A program made the position numbers and the translations under genes. The notes beneath the pieces were generated by a model. The model was not told where the DNA came from and ran no database searches. It saw only the letters and a program-made list of their open reading frames with translations. Positions 53,124-63,025 of a stretch of 63,046 bases of DNA are shown piece by piece (position 1 is the first letter of the stretch; each line of letters begins with the position of its first letter). The DNA is from Merismopedia glauca CCAP 1448/3 (GTDB lineage Bacteria; Cyanobacteriota; Cyanobacteriia; Cyanobacteriales; CCAP-1448), in NCBI RefSeq assembly GCF_003003775.1, contig NZ_PVWJ01000010.1, positions 1 through 63,046 of the forward strand, written 5' to 3'.

Positions 53124-54674
53124 CTATTTACCCACCTTAGTTTCCGCTTCAATTTGTCTGACTACCGTCAAAGCAGAATAACTCACCCCAGCAGTTCCTT
53201 CTCCTGGATGGGTAGAATCTCCCACTAGCCACAAATTTTGAATGGGAGTGCGATTGGCAAACCCAAAAGGACCAAAAGTCGAGATTCTTTGTCCAATTCC
53301 CCCGACTGCACCATCTTCTCTAGCTGTGAAACGAGCAAAGGTTCTGGGAGTGGCAGCTTCAGTATAAACGATAGTTTCTGGAGTGAGAGTAAAATATTGG
53401 GCTAGACGAGCGATCGCCTCTTGGGTATATTTCTCTTTCAAACCCTCATAATCTTCGCATTCCCACCATTGCTTGGGATCTGTAAACGAAGAAGCAATTA
53501 TCGTCGCTTTCCCGGATGGTGCGCGTCCATCTCCAGGTTTACTGACGGAAACAAACAGGGAGTTATTCTCCCCAATTATCCCATCATAATCGTACAGAAA
53601 TTGCAGGTGAGTAGCACACCCAGTTGGAATTGCTTTGGCATCTACAGCCAAGTAAACTACAAATGCACCGGAAGCAGTTGGTAATTTATCTACTCGACGC
53701 TGATAACCCCCAAAGTAGGTTTTGAGTTTGGGGTGTCTATCTTCATCAGCTAGGAGTTGTACCAAATTCTGCACCGTGACGTTACCAACTACCCTATCTG
53801 CTGGCTGTGTAAAAACCTCTCCAGTCTGCCGATTTTTGACTGCTACGCCAGTTACTTGTAAGGAGTTACCCGTTTCCTTCCAAGTAATCTTTTCGACACT
53901 GTGACGCATTAATAGCTTACCACCACAATCCTGGAGTGCTTCTACTAGGCGATCGCTCAATACTTGCATACTTCCTTGGAGATGGAATAACCCCTGGGGT
54001 GCTTGAGAGACTCCCAAAGCAGTAGCAGCATAAAGTAATGCAGTTTCCTCGGCATTTACCTGAGAATACAGCTTTAATTGTAAATCCAGAAACGTCCGCA
54101 ACCTGATATTATCCCCCAACCCCAATAACCGCAACGCATCGCCTACCGTCATCAAAGTAAAAGGCAAGGTAATCAAAGTATTTGGACGCACGGCTGAGAT
54201 TAATTGCCATAAATCCCAAATAGAACGGGGTGGTAGTACCGGATCGCGAGATTGGAATTCCCAGCTTACTTGGAATAATATTCGCATTAATTGCCAAAAC
54301 CTGACGCTTCCAGGAAACTGCCTTTCTCTTTCAGCTTGCCACTTTTGCGGATCTCGCCAGACATTAATTGGCTTATTTTCTCCTGGTAAAAACACCGCAC
54401 AAGCAGGATTGCAATAAGTCGCTTCGGGAATTTCCACCCCTAACTCGTCAAAAATCCGTTGGTGAATCCCTCCAGGTTCCAATCCAGCAACTTGAGTTGC
54501 ACCCACATCAAAAGTAAATCCTCGCCGTTTGAAGGTAGAAGCGCATCCTCCTGGAACCAAGGCTTGGTCAAACACTACCACCTCATAGCCTCGTTTTGCT
54601 AGTAATGCTGCTGCTGTTAACCCACCAATTCCCGCACCAATTACTACCACGCGAGATTTACTATGATTCTCCAT
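53124..54674 (-). CDS. crtD: Carotenoid C-3',4' desaturase CrtD
   Basis: 516 residues. An N-terminal FAD site VVVIGAGIGGLTAAALLAKR (about 10-28) and PGGCASTFKRRGFTFDVGAT mark the CrtI/CrtISO group; the C-terminal NLWLVGDSTHPGEGTAGVSY closes the FAD site. Together with GGIHQRIFDELGVEIPEA the pattern fits cyanobacterial CrtD, which desaturates the end group in myxoxanthophyll synthesis. It works at the membrane. CrtISO is the main alternative, but the length and the first 60 residues favour CrtD. Confidence 0.85.
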   Translation of the reverse strand: MENHSKSRVVVIGAGIGGLTAAALLAKRGYEVVVFDQALVPGGCASTFKRRGFTFDVGATQVAGLEPGGIHQRIFDELGVEIPEATYCNPACAVFLPGENKPINVWRDPQKWQAERERQFPGSVRFWQLMRILFQVSWEFQSRDPVLPPRSIWDLWQLISAVRPNTLITLPFTLMTVGDALRLLGLGDNIRLRTFLDLQLKLYSQVNAEETALLYAATALGVSQAPQGLFHLQGSMQVLSDRLVEALQDCGGKLLMRHSVEKITWKETGNSLQVTGVAVKNRQTGEVFTQPADRVVGNVTVQNLVQLLADEDRHPKLKTYFGGYQRRVDKLPTASGAFVVYLAVDAKAIPTGCATHLQFLYDYDGIIGENNSLFVSVSKPGDGRAPSGKATIIASSFTDPKQWWECEDYEGLKEKYTQEAIARLAQYFTLTPETIVYTEAATPRTFARFTAREDGAVGGIGQRISTFGPFGFANRTPIQNLWLVGDSTHPGEGTAGVSYSALTVVRQIEAETKVGK

Positions 54675-54865
54675 GAGAAGACTGTTTACATTTCTTTACA
54701 GTTACATGGTAGCAAAGTTTGGGTGGGAGAGAGAACTAGAGGCGATCGCACTATTGTCACCCTCTCAGGTTAAAAAATTCACCGAACCAAAGTGTAGCCG
54801 ATTACTTAATATTACTTAATTAACTTATGTTAAATTTATGAATAGAACTTCATTTTTAAGGTCAA

Positions 54866-55819
54866 ATGCGATCGCATAACCCCCGTCTTATGGTATCGCC
54901 ACCAGTTATTTCCTCTCAACCACTTCCAGGAACTTACTGGCAATGGCAAGGTGAATCGATCTACTATGTCAAAGGAGGTAACCCTAATTCTAGCTGTCCT
55001 CCCTTGCTGTTAGTCCACGGATTTGGCGCTTCTACAGATCATTGGCGGAAAAACATTTCGGGATTGGCGAGTGAATTTGAGGTATATGCGATCGATCTGC
55101 TAGGATTTGGGCGATCAGCGAAACCAAAGAGACAGTACAGTGGCGACTTATGGCGGGAGCAAATCCACGATTTTATCACCCAAGTCATTAAAAAACCTGT
55201 AATTTTGGCAGGAAATTCATTAGGTGGGTATGTTAGTCTTGGTGTTGCTGCTCAGCATCCAGAATCTGCCTCTGGTTTAATTCTCCTCAATAGCGCTGGC
55301 CCTTTCACCGATTTAGTCTCTTCCTCACCCGCACTCGAACCCAATGGATTACAAAAACTACTAGGAAACGGAGTCAAGTGGATTTGGCAGCAACCATTAG
55401 CCAAATTTCTGATTTTTCAATATGTTAGTCAACCTTGGGTAATTAGACAGACTTTAGAAAAGGTTTATCTAGATAAAAGTGCTGTTACAGAACAGTTAAT
55501 AGAAGAAATACGGCGACCTGCCTGCGATGTTGGCGCGCTAGACGTATTTTCTTCCGTATTTAGCACTCCCCAAGGCGAAAAAGTAGATGTTTTACTCAGC
55601 CAACTCAATTGTCCCCTACTGCTACTTTGGGGTGAAGGCGATCCTTGGATTAACGCCAAGAATAGATCGGTACAGTTTCGCCAGCATTACCCTCAATTAA
55701 CAGAATACTTCTTACAAGCAGGTCATTGTCCTCATGATGAAGTTCCAGATCGAGTGAACGATCTGATTGGAGAATGGGTAAAAGCAAATACTTCAACTTC
55801 CCATCAGGAGTATCATTAA
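54866..55819 (+). CDS. Alpha/beta fold hydrolase
   Basis: 317 residues (309 if it starts at ATG 54890). LLVHGFGASTDHWRKN gives the oxyanion loop, LAGNSLGGYVSLGVA the Ser nucleophile, WGEGDPWI the acid residue and GHCPHDEVP the final His. This is a complete catalytic set. Similar cyanobacterial proteins are annotated as hydrolases or chlorophyllase-like enzymes without proven substrate. The ATG 54866 overlaps a HIP1 site. Divergent from crtD, 191 bases apart. Confidence 0.9.
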   Translation: MRSHNPRLMVSPPVISSQPLPGTYWQWQGESIYYVKGGNPNSSCPPLLLVHGFGASTDHWRKNISGLASEFEVYAIDLLGFGRSAKPKRQYSGDLWREQIHDFITQVIKKPVILAGNSLGGYVSLGVAAQHPESASGLILLNSAGPFTDLVSSSPALEPNGLQKLLGNGVKWIWQQPLAKFLIFQYVSQPWVIRQTLEKVYLDKSAVTEQLIEEIRRPACDVGALDVFSSVFSTPQGEKVDVLLSQLNCPLLLLWGEGDPWINAKNRSVQFRQHYPQLTEYFLQAGHCPHDEVPDRVNDLIGEWVKANTSTSHQEYH

Positions 55820-55873
55820 TAGTAAAAAGACTCATCACTTCGATGCCAGGATCGGAATAATTCTACTTCCAAG

Positions 55874-57115
55874 TTAAAGCTGAGGCAGGTGGGATTTGGG
55901 AGCGCTTGGCAGTCGCACAGTGAAACAACTACCTGCTCCTAACTCGCTAGTGAGAGCGATCGCACCACTATGATTGTGGGCAATGTTTTGAGCGATCGCC
56001 AATCCCAATCCAAACCCCGAACCGTAAGTGCGATCGCGATTAACTCGCCAAAAGCGATCGAAGATCTGCTCAAGTCGATCGGGAGCAATCCCAATTCCGG
56101 TATCCTGTATACTCACTAAAATTTCTTTTCCCTGATGTGAAGAGAGAATCGCGATCGAGCCTCGATCTGGGGTGTAACGGAATGCATTATCAATTAAGTT
56201 GGTAAACAGACGGGTGAGTTGCACCGCATCCCCAGATACTTCCATATCCTCCAGAATTTGTCTTTGGAAATCGATTTGTTTGATTTGAGCGGGAGCGTGA
56301 TAGAGTTGGGCTAGCTCTTCTAATAAAATAGAGAGATTGACTCGATCTAGCTTTGGTGGCGGTGTGTGGTCAGTTCGAGCCAAAAGTAGTAAATCTTCAG
56401 TCAGTGCCGTCATTTGTGTCGTAGCACTAGCGATCGCCCTAAATTTCTCCCCATCTGACTCCCTGATTCCTTCAGCATATTTGAGAGCCACGGCGGCATT
56501 AGTCTTAATTGCCATCAAAGGATTACGGAGTTCGTGAGAAGCATCGGCAGTAAACTGCTGAAGTCTTTGAAAGCTTCGTTCAATAGGTTCCATCGCCTGA
56601 CGAGTCAGCCAAATTCCCCCTATTCCACTTAAGGCTAACGCCGTGACGACACCGATTCCCAGTCCCAAATCTAGACTTTGCAAAGTGTGATTGAGGTTTT
56701 GAGTTGATTCACTAACTCGCGTATAGCCAATAAATATGCCAGTGTCGCGATCTTTGACTAGGATAGTCATACTTTTAGCCGGATAAGGGTTGCTTTGAGT
56801 TTGAATTGGTATTTTTGGGTTAAATGGCAGCTTTAAAACATAATCTCCCTGTTGTGCCAGAAAGTTTCCTTTAGTGTTAAACCATTGAATCCCTTGCTCA
56901 GAACTCACCAATGTTTCATCATCGATTTCTACATTTCCATCGACAAGCTCAAGTTCCAATGCCGCAGATCTAGCCAAAGTTTTCAGCCTATCTACCAGTT
57001 GCAAATCGAGGCTGTGAGCGAAGGTAATACGAACTGCGATCGCAAACACTCCTAAAATAGCAGCCAAGACTGACAAATAAGAGAACAAAAGCCGATAGCG
57101 AATCGCCTGAAACAT
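55874..57115 (-). CDS. rppB: Sensor histidine kinase, RppB/NrsS-like
   Basis: 413 residues. Two membrane helices (about 9-30 and 150-170) enclose a periplasmic sensor of some 110 residues. The HisKA site is DASHELRNPL (His 194), and the catalytic domain has NLIDNAFRY, DTGIGIAPDRLEQIFDRFWR and GSGFGLGLAIAQN. It follows the response regulator gene on the same strand with 142 bases between. The pair resembles cyanobacterial RppA/RppB, known for redox and nickel response; the signal here is not proven. Confidence 0.82.
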   Translation of the reverse strand: MFQAIRYRLLFSYLSVLAAILGVFAIAVRITFAHSLDLQLVDRLKTLARSAALELELVDGNVEIDDETLVSSEQGIQWFNTKGNFLAQQGDYVLKLPFNPKIPIQTQSNPYPAKSMTILVKDRDTGIFIGYTRVSESTQNLNHTLQSLDLGLGIGVVTALALSGIGGIWLTRQAMEPIERSFQRLQQFTADASHELRNPLMAIKTNAAVALKYAEGIRESDGEKFRAIASATTQMTALTEDLLLLARTDHTPPPKLDRVNLSILLEELAQLYHAPAQIKQIDFQRQILEDMEVSGDAVQLTRLFTNLIDNAFRYTPDRGSIAILSSHQGKEILVSIQDTGIGIAPDRLEQIFDRFWRVNRDRTYGSGFGLGLAIAQNIAHNHSGAIALTSELGAGSCFTVRLPSAPKSHLPQL

Positions 57116-57257
57116 AAGTTAGTTAATTTGGTGGCTAGAGATAGCTATAAGCTGCCTTTGCATTTAATTTGGTAGTTGAGACACACGGAGACACGGAGAC
57201 GGTTTGAGAACGATTGAGCTAATTGAAAAATCTATTATTTAGCTGCGTAGCAGCTTA

Positions 57258-57938
57258 TTATTCAAAATCTTGGACAAAACGATAGCCAACACCATAAACT
57301 GTTTGGATTGTAGCTTTGTTACTGCCGGCTGCTTTGAGTTTTTGGCGCAGATTGGTGATGTGGGTTTTGATCGTATTCTCTCCAGAAATTTGCTCTAATT
57401 CCCAAAGTTTGTCGAGTAGCATCGATCGCGTAAAAACTTGAGTAGGATGACCAAGAAAACATTCTAAGATGAGATATTCTTTTGGTGTGAGATTCAAGAC
57501 AGTTCCAGCATATGTCACAGTATGCGATGTCTGATTAATTTCTAATGGGCCATAGCGAAGATGCGGTTTTTGTAAATTGACTGGACGACGAGATAGTGCC
57601 CGAATCCGAGCAGATAGCTCCTCTAATTCAAAGGGTTTGACTAAATAATCGTCGGCTCCTGCATCTAACCCCATTACTTTATCCGTAGTGGTATCTAATG
57701 CCGTTAGCATCAGCACAAAACCCTTGTATTGGGACGATCGCAATTGCTGACACAAAGCGATACCATCGAGCTTTGGCAACATCAAGTCTAATAAAATCAG
57801 GTCATAGGCGACAGCTTGAGTACAATGCCATCCTTCTATCCCATCGCTAGCTACATCTACTACATGATGCTGGTGGCGCAAATCCTCTGCCAAAGGTTTA
57901 GCGATGCGATCGTCATCTTCAACCAGCAGGATTCTCAT
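57258..57938 (-). CDS. rppA: OmpR-type response regulator, RppA/NrsR-like
   Basis: 226 residues. The receiver has acidic pocket EDDD (7-10), phospho-acceptor Asp 51 (ILLDLMLPKLDG), Thr 79 and Lys 101 region (DDYLVKPFELEEL). The C-terminal winged helix has LNLTPKEYLILECFL and NTIKTHITNLRQKL, YGVGYRF. It binds direct repeats upstream of its targets after phosphorylation by the downstream kinase. The secreted protein gene 117 bases upstream on the same strand may be part of the operon or a target. Confidence 0.9.
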   Translation of the reverse strand: MRILLVEDDDRIAKPLAEDLRHQHHVVDVASDGIEGWHCTQAVAYDLILLDLMLPKLDGIALCQQLRSSQYKGFVLMLTALDTTTDKVMGLDAGADDYLVKPFELEELSARIRALSRRPVNLQKPHLRYGPLEINQTSHTVTYAGTVLNLTPKEYLILECFLGHPTQVFTRSMLLDKLWELEQISGENTIKTHITNLRQKLKAAGSNKATIQTVYGVGYRFVQDFE

Positions 57939-58055
57939 TGTCCGACTAAATAATTCTCTGTCTAGAATATCATTCTGCCATCAGAAAATAATCTTCCAGA
58001 AAGCATCCCAAGGGCAGACTCTGTATTTAGGGATGCTTCCCTTGAATTCGCCTAC

Positions 58056-58814
58056 CTAATCCTCGTTATCCTCACTTTTAATGGGGGAACTTTGAACCAA
58101 TTTTAAGACCCCATCTCGGATCAGTCCAATACCTGGCGCATACCACTTGAACTCTTTGACGCTAGGATCTAACGGTGTTGTCTCTTCTGTTTTGAAACTG
58201 TTTTGAAAAATTCTAGCGGGAGTATAGACAACTTCATTGATACTAACGATTTCTGCCCGATCTAGAGCCACTCCAGGGGCAATTTCCTGAAAATACCTTG
58301 CCCCTAATAACACAGTTCCTGGCATGATAATTCCAGGTCTGGCATTCTTAATTCCCGCCAGCCACGATCCTTGATTACTAACAACAACCCCATTATTATA
58401 AAAAGAAACATCCTCTCCAAAATAGACCACACTGTTATCGCGATTGCAGATAGCAAAGTAGTTTCTAGCGATCTCGAATAACTTTCCATTCTTGGTTTCT
58501 ACTTCTTCAACAATTCTCGTAGTTACGCCATTAATCTTTTTGGTTTGGTGAAGTACCGTAATGGTTAAACGAACATCAACACCTTCATCTTTTCCTGCCA
58601 AAACCTGCTGAAAACCTGGTTCCAAGACAAAAAATGGATTGCGTCCCGTAGACGAAAACCCCCTGCATTGCTCGAACCTAAAGGTATTGGTATACTTTGG
58701 TTCTTGAGCCAAAGAAAACTCAGATTTTGCCAAGAGCGTTGGCAAAGCGATCGCCACAACCAGTATATGTCGAATATCTCTTCTAATCTTCATCTGATTA
58801 TCCTTAAGCTTCAA
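58056..58814 (-). CDS. Secreted protein of unknown function upstream of rppA
   Basis: 252 residues, or 245 from the second Met. A signal peptide (ending near SLAQE) precedes one domain with NPFFVLEPGFQQVLAG, VVYFGEDVSFY, GSWLAGIKNARPGIIMPGT and FKWYAPGIGLIRDGVLKLV. The order of these blocks fits a family of exported proteins, annotated only as hypothetical, where WYxPGIGLI is constant. It lies before a two-component system on the same strand and could be a periplasmic accessory sensor; that is inference. Confidence 0.75.
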   Translation of the reverse strand: MKLKDNQMKIRRDIRHILVVAIALPTLLAKSEFSLAQEPKYTNTFRFEQCRGFSSTGRNPFFVLEPGFQQVLAGKDEGVDVRLTITVLHQTKKINGVTTRIVEEVETKNGKLFEIARNYFAICNRDNSVVYFGEDVSFYNNGVVVSNQGSWLAGIKNARPGIIMPGTVLLGARYFQEIAPGVALDRAEIVSINEVVYTPARIFQNSFKTEETTPLDPSVKEFKWYAPGIGLIRDGVLKLVQSSPIKSEDNED

Positions 58815-59389
58815 GGTAATGTCGCTGTACCTTCAGAAAGTGGAAGAAAGCCTCTACCACTGCTGGCAAAATAGAGGATAAATGTCAAGAAGTTAGCAAG
58901 ATTCTGTCAGATTTACGTTTCTTTACTTACGCGATCGCTCCCTAACATTTATAGGGGATACATTATTGACGCAAGCAAATATGGCGAAACTTGTGAATAT
59001 TCCAATCTGTCAACTCCGCGATTCAGACTGCTCAATTGTCTGTCTATTTCTCGGTTTCTATCATTTGGTTGGTCAGCCTGCGTCATAATGTTATTCTCGT
59101 ATCTTTTGCCAAGATCGCATCTGCATAAATTGAAGAGATGCAGTTAAGTAGGCGCTTTGGTTCGTTAGGTTGGGTCATGATGTCACTACTTCGTATCTAT
59201 ATTTTAAGCAGTGGAAATATATTTTATCCAAATCAATTAGAATTAGTCGAACGAACAGATATTAAAGGATTGGAGACTGCTCAAAGTTGAAAAACAATTA
59301 GATATTGCGATGCCGAAGAAAGCGGTGGCTAAGCCATCGCATTTGTGCCTCAACCGAACCTATCCCTCCACTATATTAAGTATCGAAAT
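58815..59389. other. 575-bp spacer upstream of gltD
   Basis: No gene seen. It holds a HIP1 site, two loosely similar segments around GTCATAATGTTATT (59093) and GTCATGATGTCACT (59175), and a palindrome at 59307-59340. The gltD promoter should lie here; I see no clear boxes or riboswitch. Confidence 0.55.
59307..59340. repeat. Palindromic GCGAT...ATCGC repeat near gltD
   Basis: GCGATGCCG opens and GGCTAAGCCATCGC closes an imperfect palindrome of 34 bases, of the family also found inside comEC and the CIA30 gene. Here it lies 50 bases before the gltD start. Confidence 0.65.
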
Positions 59390-60874
59390 ATGGGAAAACC
59401 AACTGGATTTATTGAATTTTTACGAGAAGTAGAAGCCGAAATATCGCCGAGCGATCGCATTCGTAATTGGGATGAGTTTCACATTCCCATGCCTGAAGAG
59501 AAACTGCGCCAGCAGGGTGCTAGATGCATGGATTGCGGTACGCCGTTTTGCCATACCGGAACCCTAATTAGCGGGATGGCGAGTGGTTGTCCAATTAATA
59601 ACCTGATTCCCGAATGGAATGACTTGGTATATCGGGGACTCTGGCGAGAAGCCCTCGATCGCCTCCATAAAACCAATAATTTCCCAGAATTTACAGGTAG
59701 GGTTTGTCCGGCTCCCTGCGAAGGTTCTTGCGTCTTGGGCATCCACAATCCCCCCGTCACGATCAAGAGTATCGAACACTCAATCATAGATAAAGGCTGG
59801 GAAGAAGGCTGGATCGTCCCGGAACCCCCTACTAAACGGACTGGGAAAAAAGTTGCTGTAGTGGGATCGGGACCTGCGGGACTCTGTGCGGCGGCTCAAC
59901 TGAATAAAGCAGGGCATTGGGTAACCGTTCTGGAACGAGCAGATCGTCCTGGCGGTTTGCTGATGTATGGCATTCCCAATATGAAACTGGAAAAAGAACG
60001 GGTGGTGATGCGTCGCCTCAAAGTTTTAGAACAAGAAGGCGTAGAGTTTAAGTGCAATGTGGAAGTCGGTAAAGATTTGCCCGCCGAAGCCCTGCTAAAA
60101 GACTTCGATGCCGTCGTCTTGTGTACTGGAGCCACCAAACCCCGCGATTTACCCATTCAAGGTCGAGATTTAAAAGGTATCCATTTTGCAATGGATTTCC
60201 TAACAGCTAACACCCAGGCAGTTTTAGACCAGCACGAAGGCAATGATTTTATCTCTGCGGCTGGTCAAGATGTGGTAATTATCGGCGGTGGGGATACAGG
60301 CACTGACTGCGTGGGCACATCCATGCGCCACGGCTGCAAGAGCGTGACTCAACTTGAAATTCTGCCCATTCCTCCCGAAACTCGCGCCTCAGACAATCCT
60401 TGGCCCGAATGGCCCAAGATCTACCGCATGGACTACGGACAGGAGGAAGCTGCGGCTAAGTTTGGGGCTGACCCCCGCGCTTATCTAACTACAGCCACTA
60501 AGTTTGAAGGCGATGAACAGGGCAATGTTACCGCCATTCATACAGTCCAAGTACAGTGGGAGAAAAACGAGCAAGGTCAGTTTGCCCTCAAACACGTTCC
60601 TGGTACTGAAAAAGTCCAACCCGCCCAGCTTGTCTTGCTAGCAATGGGCTTCCTCGGCCCCGAAGAGCCCTTAATCGATGCTTTGGGATTGGAACGCGAC
60701 CCCCGCAGCAATATTAAAGCTGAGTACGGGAAATATAACACGAGCATTCCTGGGGTTTTTGCGGCTGGAGATTGCCGTCGCGGTCAAAGTCTGGTCGTCT
60801 GGGCATTTAATGAAGGTCGCGGGGCTGCTCGCGAATGCGATTTGTACTTGATGGGAAGTACCGATTTACCTTAA
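59390..60874 (+). CDS. gltD: Glutamate synthase small subunit
   Basis: 494 residues from ATG 59390 ([17 protein letters not shown], the usual N-terminus; the frame is open from 59345). Cys motifs [10 protein letters not shown] and CPAPCEGSC near the start bind [4Fe-4S] clusters. [17 protein letters not shown] is the FAD site and [12 protein letters not shown] the NADPH site. The subunit passes electrons from NADPH to the large subunit GltB, which makes two glutamates from glutamine and 2-oxoglutarate. gltB is not adjacent, which is common in cyanobacteria. Confidence 0.96.
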   Translation: MGKPTGFIEFLREVEAEISPSDRIRNWDEFHIPMPEEKLRQQGARCMDCGTPFCHTGTLISGMASGCPINNLIPEWNDLVYRGLWREALDRLHKTNNFPEFTGRVCPAPCEGSCVLGIHNPPVTIKSIEHSIIDKGWEEGWIVPEPPTKRTGKKVAVVGSGPAGLCAAAQLNKAGHWVTVLERADRPGGLLMYGIPNMKLEKERVVMRRLKVLEQEGVEFKCNVEVGKDLPAEALLKDFDAVVLCTGATKPRDLPIQGRDLKGIHFAMDFLTANTQAVLDQHEGNDFISAAGQDVVIIGGGDTGTDCVGTSMRHGCKSVTQLEILPIPPETRASDNPWPEWPKIYRMDYGQEEAAAKFGADPRAYLTTATKFEGDEQGNVTAIHTVQVQWEKNEQGQFALKHVPGTEKVQPAQLVLLAMGFLGPEEPLIDALGLERDPRSNIKAEYGKYNTSIPGVFAAGDCRRGQSLVVWAFNEGRGAARECDLYLMGSTDLP

Positions 60875-61096
60875 ATCCTGTGAAAGTTAAGGGGCGCGCG
60901 GGCAACCGTAGAAGCCCCTAGCTTTGACTCGGCTAGTCACTCCGTTGCGTCTAGCTACGATTGGATGAGAATACCTCAGAACAAGCAGCAAAGATTAGCT
61001 AATACGATAATTTAGCAAATCTAAAGATTAGTAGAAAAACATTTCCAGAACCTGAATGTTATCTTAAACTATTTATTTCGGACTCTAGAGGTAATT

Positions 61097-61306
61097 ATGA
61101 CGCAGATTTCGCCTCAAACCATCTATGATAATTTAGAGTTTATCGATCGCATAGACATTGCCCAAAGCGCCGCCTATCGCCAGTTAGCTGTAGAAGCATT
61201 AGCCGATCCCGAACTAAGTTTAGAATGGCGCAAAGCGATCGCTGATCGCCTCAACCAAGCAAACAATGAACTGACAATCCATTTAGTTGAGGAAGATAGC
61301 TACTAG
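61097..61306 (+). CDS. Small conserved-looking protein of unknown function
   Basis: 69 residues, soluble and helical: TIYDNLEFIDRIDIAQSAAYRQLAVEAL and LSLEWRKAIADRLNQANNEL. A purine-rich AGAGG stands 8 bases before the ATG, a good ribosome site. I know no family name. It lies between gltD and purB, convergent with purB. Confidence 0.7.
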   Translation: MTQISPQTIYDNLEFIDRIDIAQSAAYRQLAVEALADPELSLEWRKAIADRLNQANNELTIHLVEEDSY

Positions 61307-61311
61307 AGAAG

Positions 61312-61350
61312 TCAGAAGTCAGAAGTCAGGAGTCAGAAGTCAGAAGTCAG
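61312..61350. repeat. AGAAGTC short tandem repeat
   Basis: Five to six copies of AGAAGTC or its variant AGGAGTC in tandem, directly after the small gene at 61097. Confidence 0.92.
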
Positions 61351-61359
61351 AAAAAGTAG

Positions 61360-61423
61360 GGGCGAAGCATTTGGGCGATAACATCTGATTTTTTGCCAAT
61401 ATTTTTCACCAAATGCTTCGCCC
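61360..61423. repeat. Long inverted repeat with 15-bp perfect arms
   Basis: GGGCGAAGCATTTGG (61360-61374) and CCAAATGCTTCGCCC (61409-61423) flank a 34-base centre. The word is a known kind of cyanobacterial interspersed repeat. No coding capacity. Confidence 0.9.
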
Positions 61424-61470
61424 GTACAGGAGTGAAAATCAGTCCATTGACATCGTAGCAGTTTTCAGTT

Positions 61471-61510
61471 TGACCTCCCCTCTTCCCTACAAGGGAAGGG
61501 GGTCAGGTCA
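61471..61510 (-). terminator. Hairpin at the end of purB
   Basis: TGACCT...CTTCCCT pairs with AGGGAAG...AGGTCA around ACA, an almost complete 18-bp stem whose outer arm overlaps the purB stop. It likely ends transcription or protects the mRNA; the CTTCCCT/AGGGAAG core is also found in the hsdR insert. Confidence 0.6.
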
Positions 61511-62803
61511 AATGCTCAATCTTTGATAAATTTCATCTAAATGGCGGAGATGACGTTGAGGATCGAAGCAAGCATCTAACTCTGTAGCTGAGAGATGACG
61601 GGTGACGCGGTTATCTTGAGAAATTATCTGGCGAAAGTCTCCTGATGGCTGATTCCAAGCTTGATGGGCGCAAGATTGGACGACTGCATAAGCATCTTCC
61701 CGATTCATGCCTTTTTCAACTAGTGCTAGCAAGACACTTTGACTGAAGACTACCCCGCCATAGCAATTCATGTTTCTTGCCATGTTTTCGGGGTAAACCA
61801 ACAGGTGTTTCACTAAATCGGTGACATCATCCAACATAAAATGAGTCAAAATACAAACATCTGGCAGGATAACTCGTTCTACAGAACTGTGGGAAATATC
61901 TCTTTCATGCCACAAAGCGACATTTTCGAGGGCGGCGATCGCGTGAGAACGCAAAATCCTCGCCATTCCCGTTAGCCTTTCCGAACGGATGGGATTGCGC
62001 TTGTGAGGCATCGCTGAAGAGCCTTTTTGCCCTTTAGAGAAGAATTCTTCGACTTCCAACACATCAGTGCGTTGCAGGTTGCGAATTTCCACCGCAAACC
62101 GTTCAATGGAAGCGCCCAGCAAAGCTAAGGTTTGGACGAATTCGGCATGGCGATCGCGGGAAATGACTTGAGTCGAGGCTGTATCGGGCTGCAAACCCAG
62201 CTTTTGACAGGCGATCGCTTCTACTTGCGGATCGATATTAGCGTAAGTTCCCACCGCACCCGAAATCTTACCTACAGCAATTTCTGTGTGAAGGCGCACC
62301 AAGCGATCGCGATTTCGCAACACTTCAGCCAACCATCCAGCTAACTTAAAGCCAAAAGTAATCGGTTCTGCATGAATTCCATGAGATCTGCCAATCATCA
62401 CCGTAGAACGGTGTTTTTGGGCTTGATAGCGAATGGCTTGCACTAAATCTTCCAATCTTCGCAAGATTAGATCTAAACTAGCGACTAACTGCAAAGCCAA
62501 GGCTGTATCCAACACATCAGAACTAGTTAGCCCTAAGTGGATATAGCGCCCAGCCTCTCCCACGTATTCATTTACATTAGTCAGAAAAGCAATCACATCG
62601 TGGCGGACTTCAGCTTCAATTTCTAACACCCGTTTCGGGTCAAAATTAGCCTTAGCCTTGATTTCTTCGACTGCTGCTGCCGGAATGTAACCCAATTGGG
62701 CTTGGGCTTCGCAAGCGGCGATTTCTACTTGCAGCCAAGTTTTCAATTTATAGTTATCCGTCCACAAGTTGCCCATTTCTGGCAACGTATATCTCTCGAT
62801 CAC
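61508..62803 (-). CDS. purB: Adenylosuccinate lyase
   Basis: 431 residues from a GTG at 62803, giving the standard start MIERYTLPEMGNLWTD; AAGGAAG stands upstream. The frame is open to ATG 62848, but those 15 residues are not family-like. The signature GSSAMPHKRNPIRSE is complete and GRSHGIHAEPITFG holds the catalytic His. The homotetramer splits SAICAR and adenylosuccinate in purine synthesis. Confidence 0.96.
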   Translation of the reverse strand: MIERYTLPEMGNLWTDNYKLKTWLQVEIAACEAQAQLGYIPAAAVEEIKAKANFDPKRVLEIEAEVRHDVIAFLTNVNEYVGEAGRYIHLGLTSSDVLDTALALQLVASLDLILRRLEDLVQAIRYQAQKHRSTVMIGRSHGIHAEPITFGFKLAGWLAEVLRNRDRLVRLHTEIAVGKISGAVGTYANIDPQVEAIACQKLGLQPDTASTQVISRDRHAEFVQTLALLGASIERFAVEIRNLQRTDVLEVEEFFSKGQKGSSAMPHKRNPIRSERLTGMARILRSHAIAALENVALWHERDISHSSVERVILPDVCILTHFMLDDVTDLVKHLLVYPENMARNMNCYGGVVFSQSVLLALVEKGMNREDAYAVVQSCAHQAWNQPSGDFRQIISQDNRVTRHLSATELDACFDPQRHLRHLDEIYQRLSI

Positions 62804-62989
62804 TGTCAGCCGCTTCCTTACAACCGTTTCATTGTACAACGGTTCCATAACTATTCAACCAGTACCAGTAGTTATAGAACAATTGGCATAGATTTAATTA
62901 ACCCCTCTGAGCCAGTATGAGCGAGACAATAACAGGTTTAGGATCTGCGATCTCCTAATGGGATAAGTTTCGCTTCAATCGGTTACTTA

Positions 62990-63025
62990 TTAACGTAAGT
63001 TGCTAGTTACTATTTTTGACTTGTT
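62990..63025 (+). repeat. Dispersed 36-bp repeat, copy 2
   Basis: Identical to 4169-4204. It is followed by TTATTAATTA repeats to the window edge. Confidence 0.9.

Noticed and set aside
62965..62980. A 16-base word AAGTTTCGCTTCAATC shared with tniQ at about 25731
   Set aside because: One 16-base match within 63 kb is expected about once by chance, and no further homology surrounds it.
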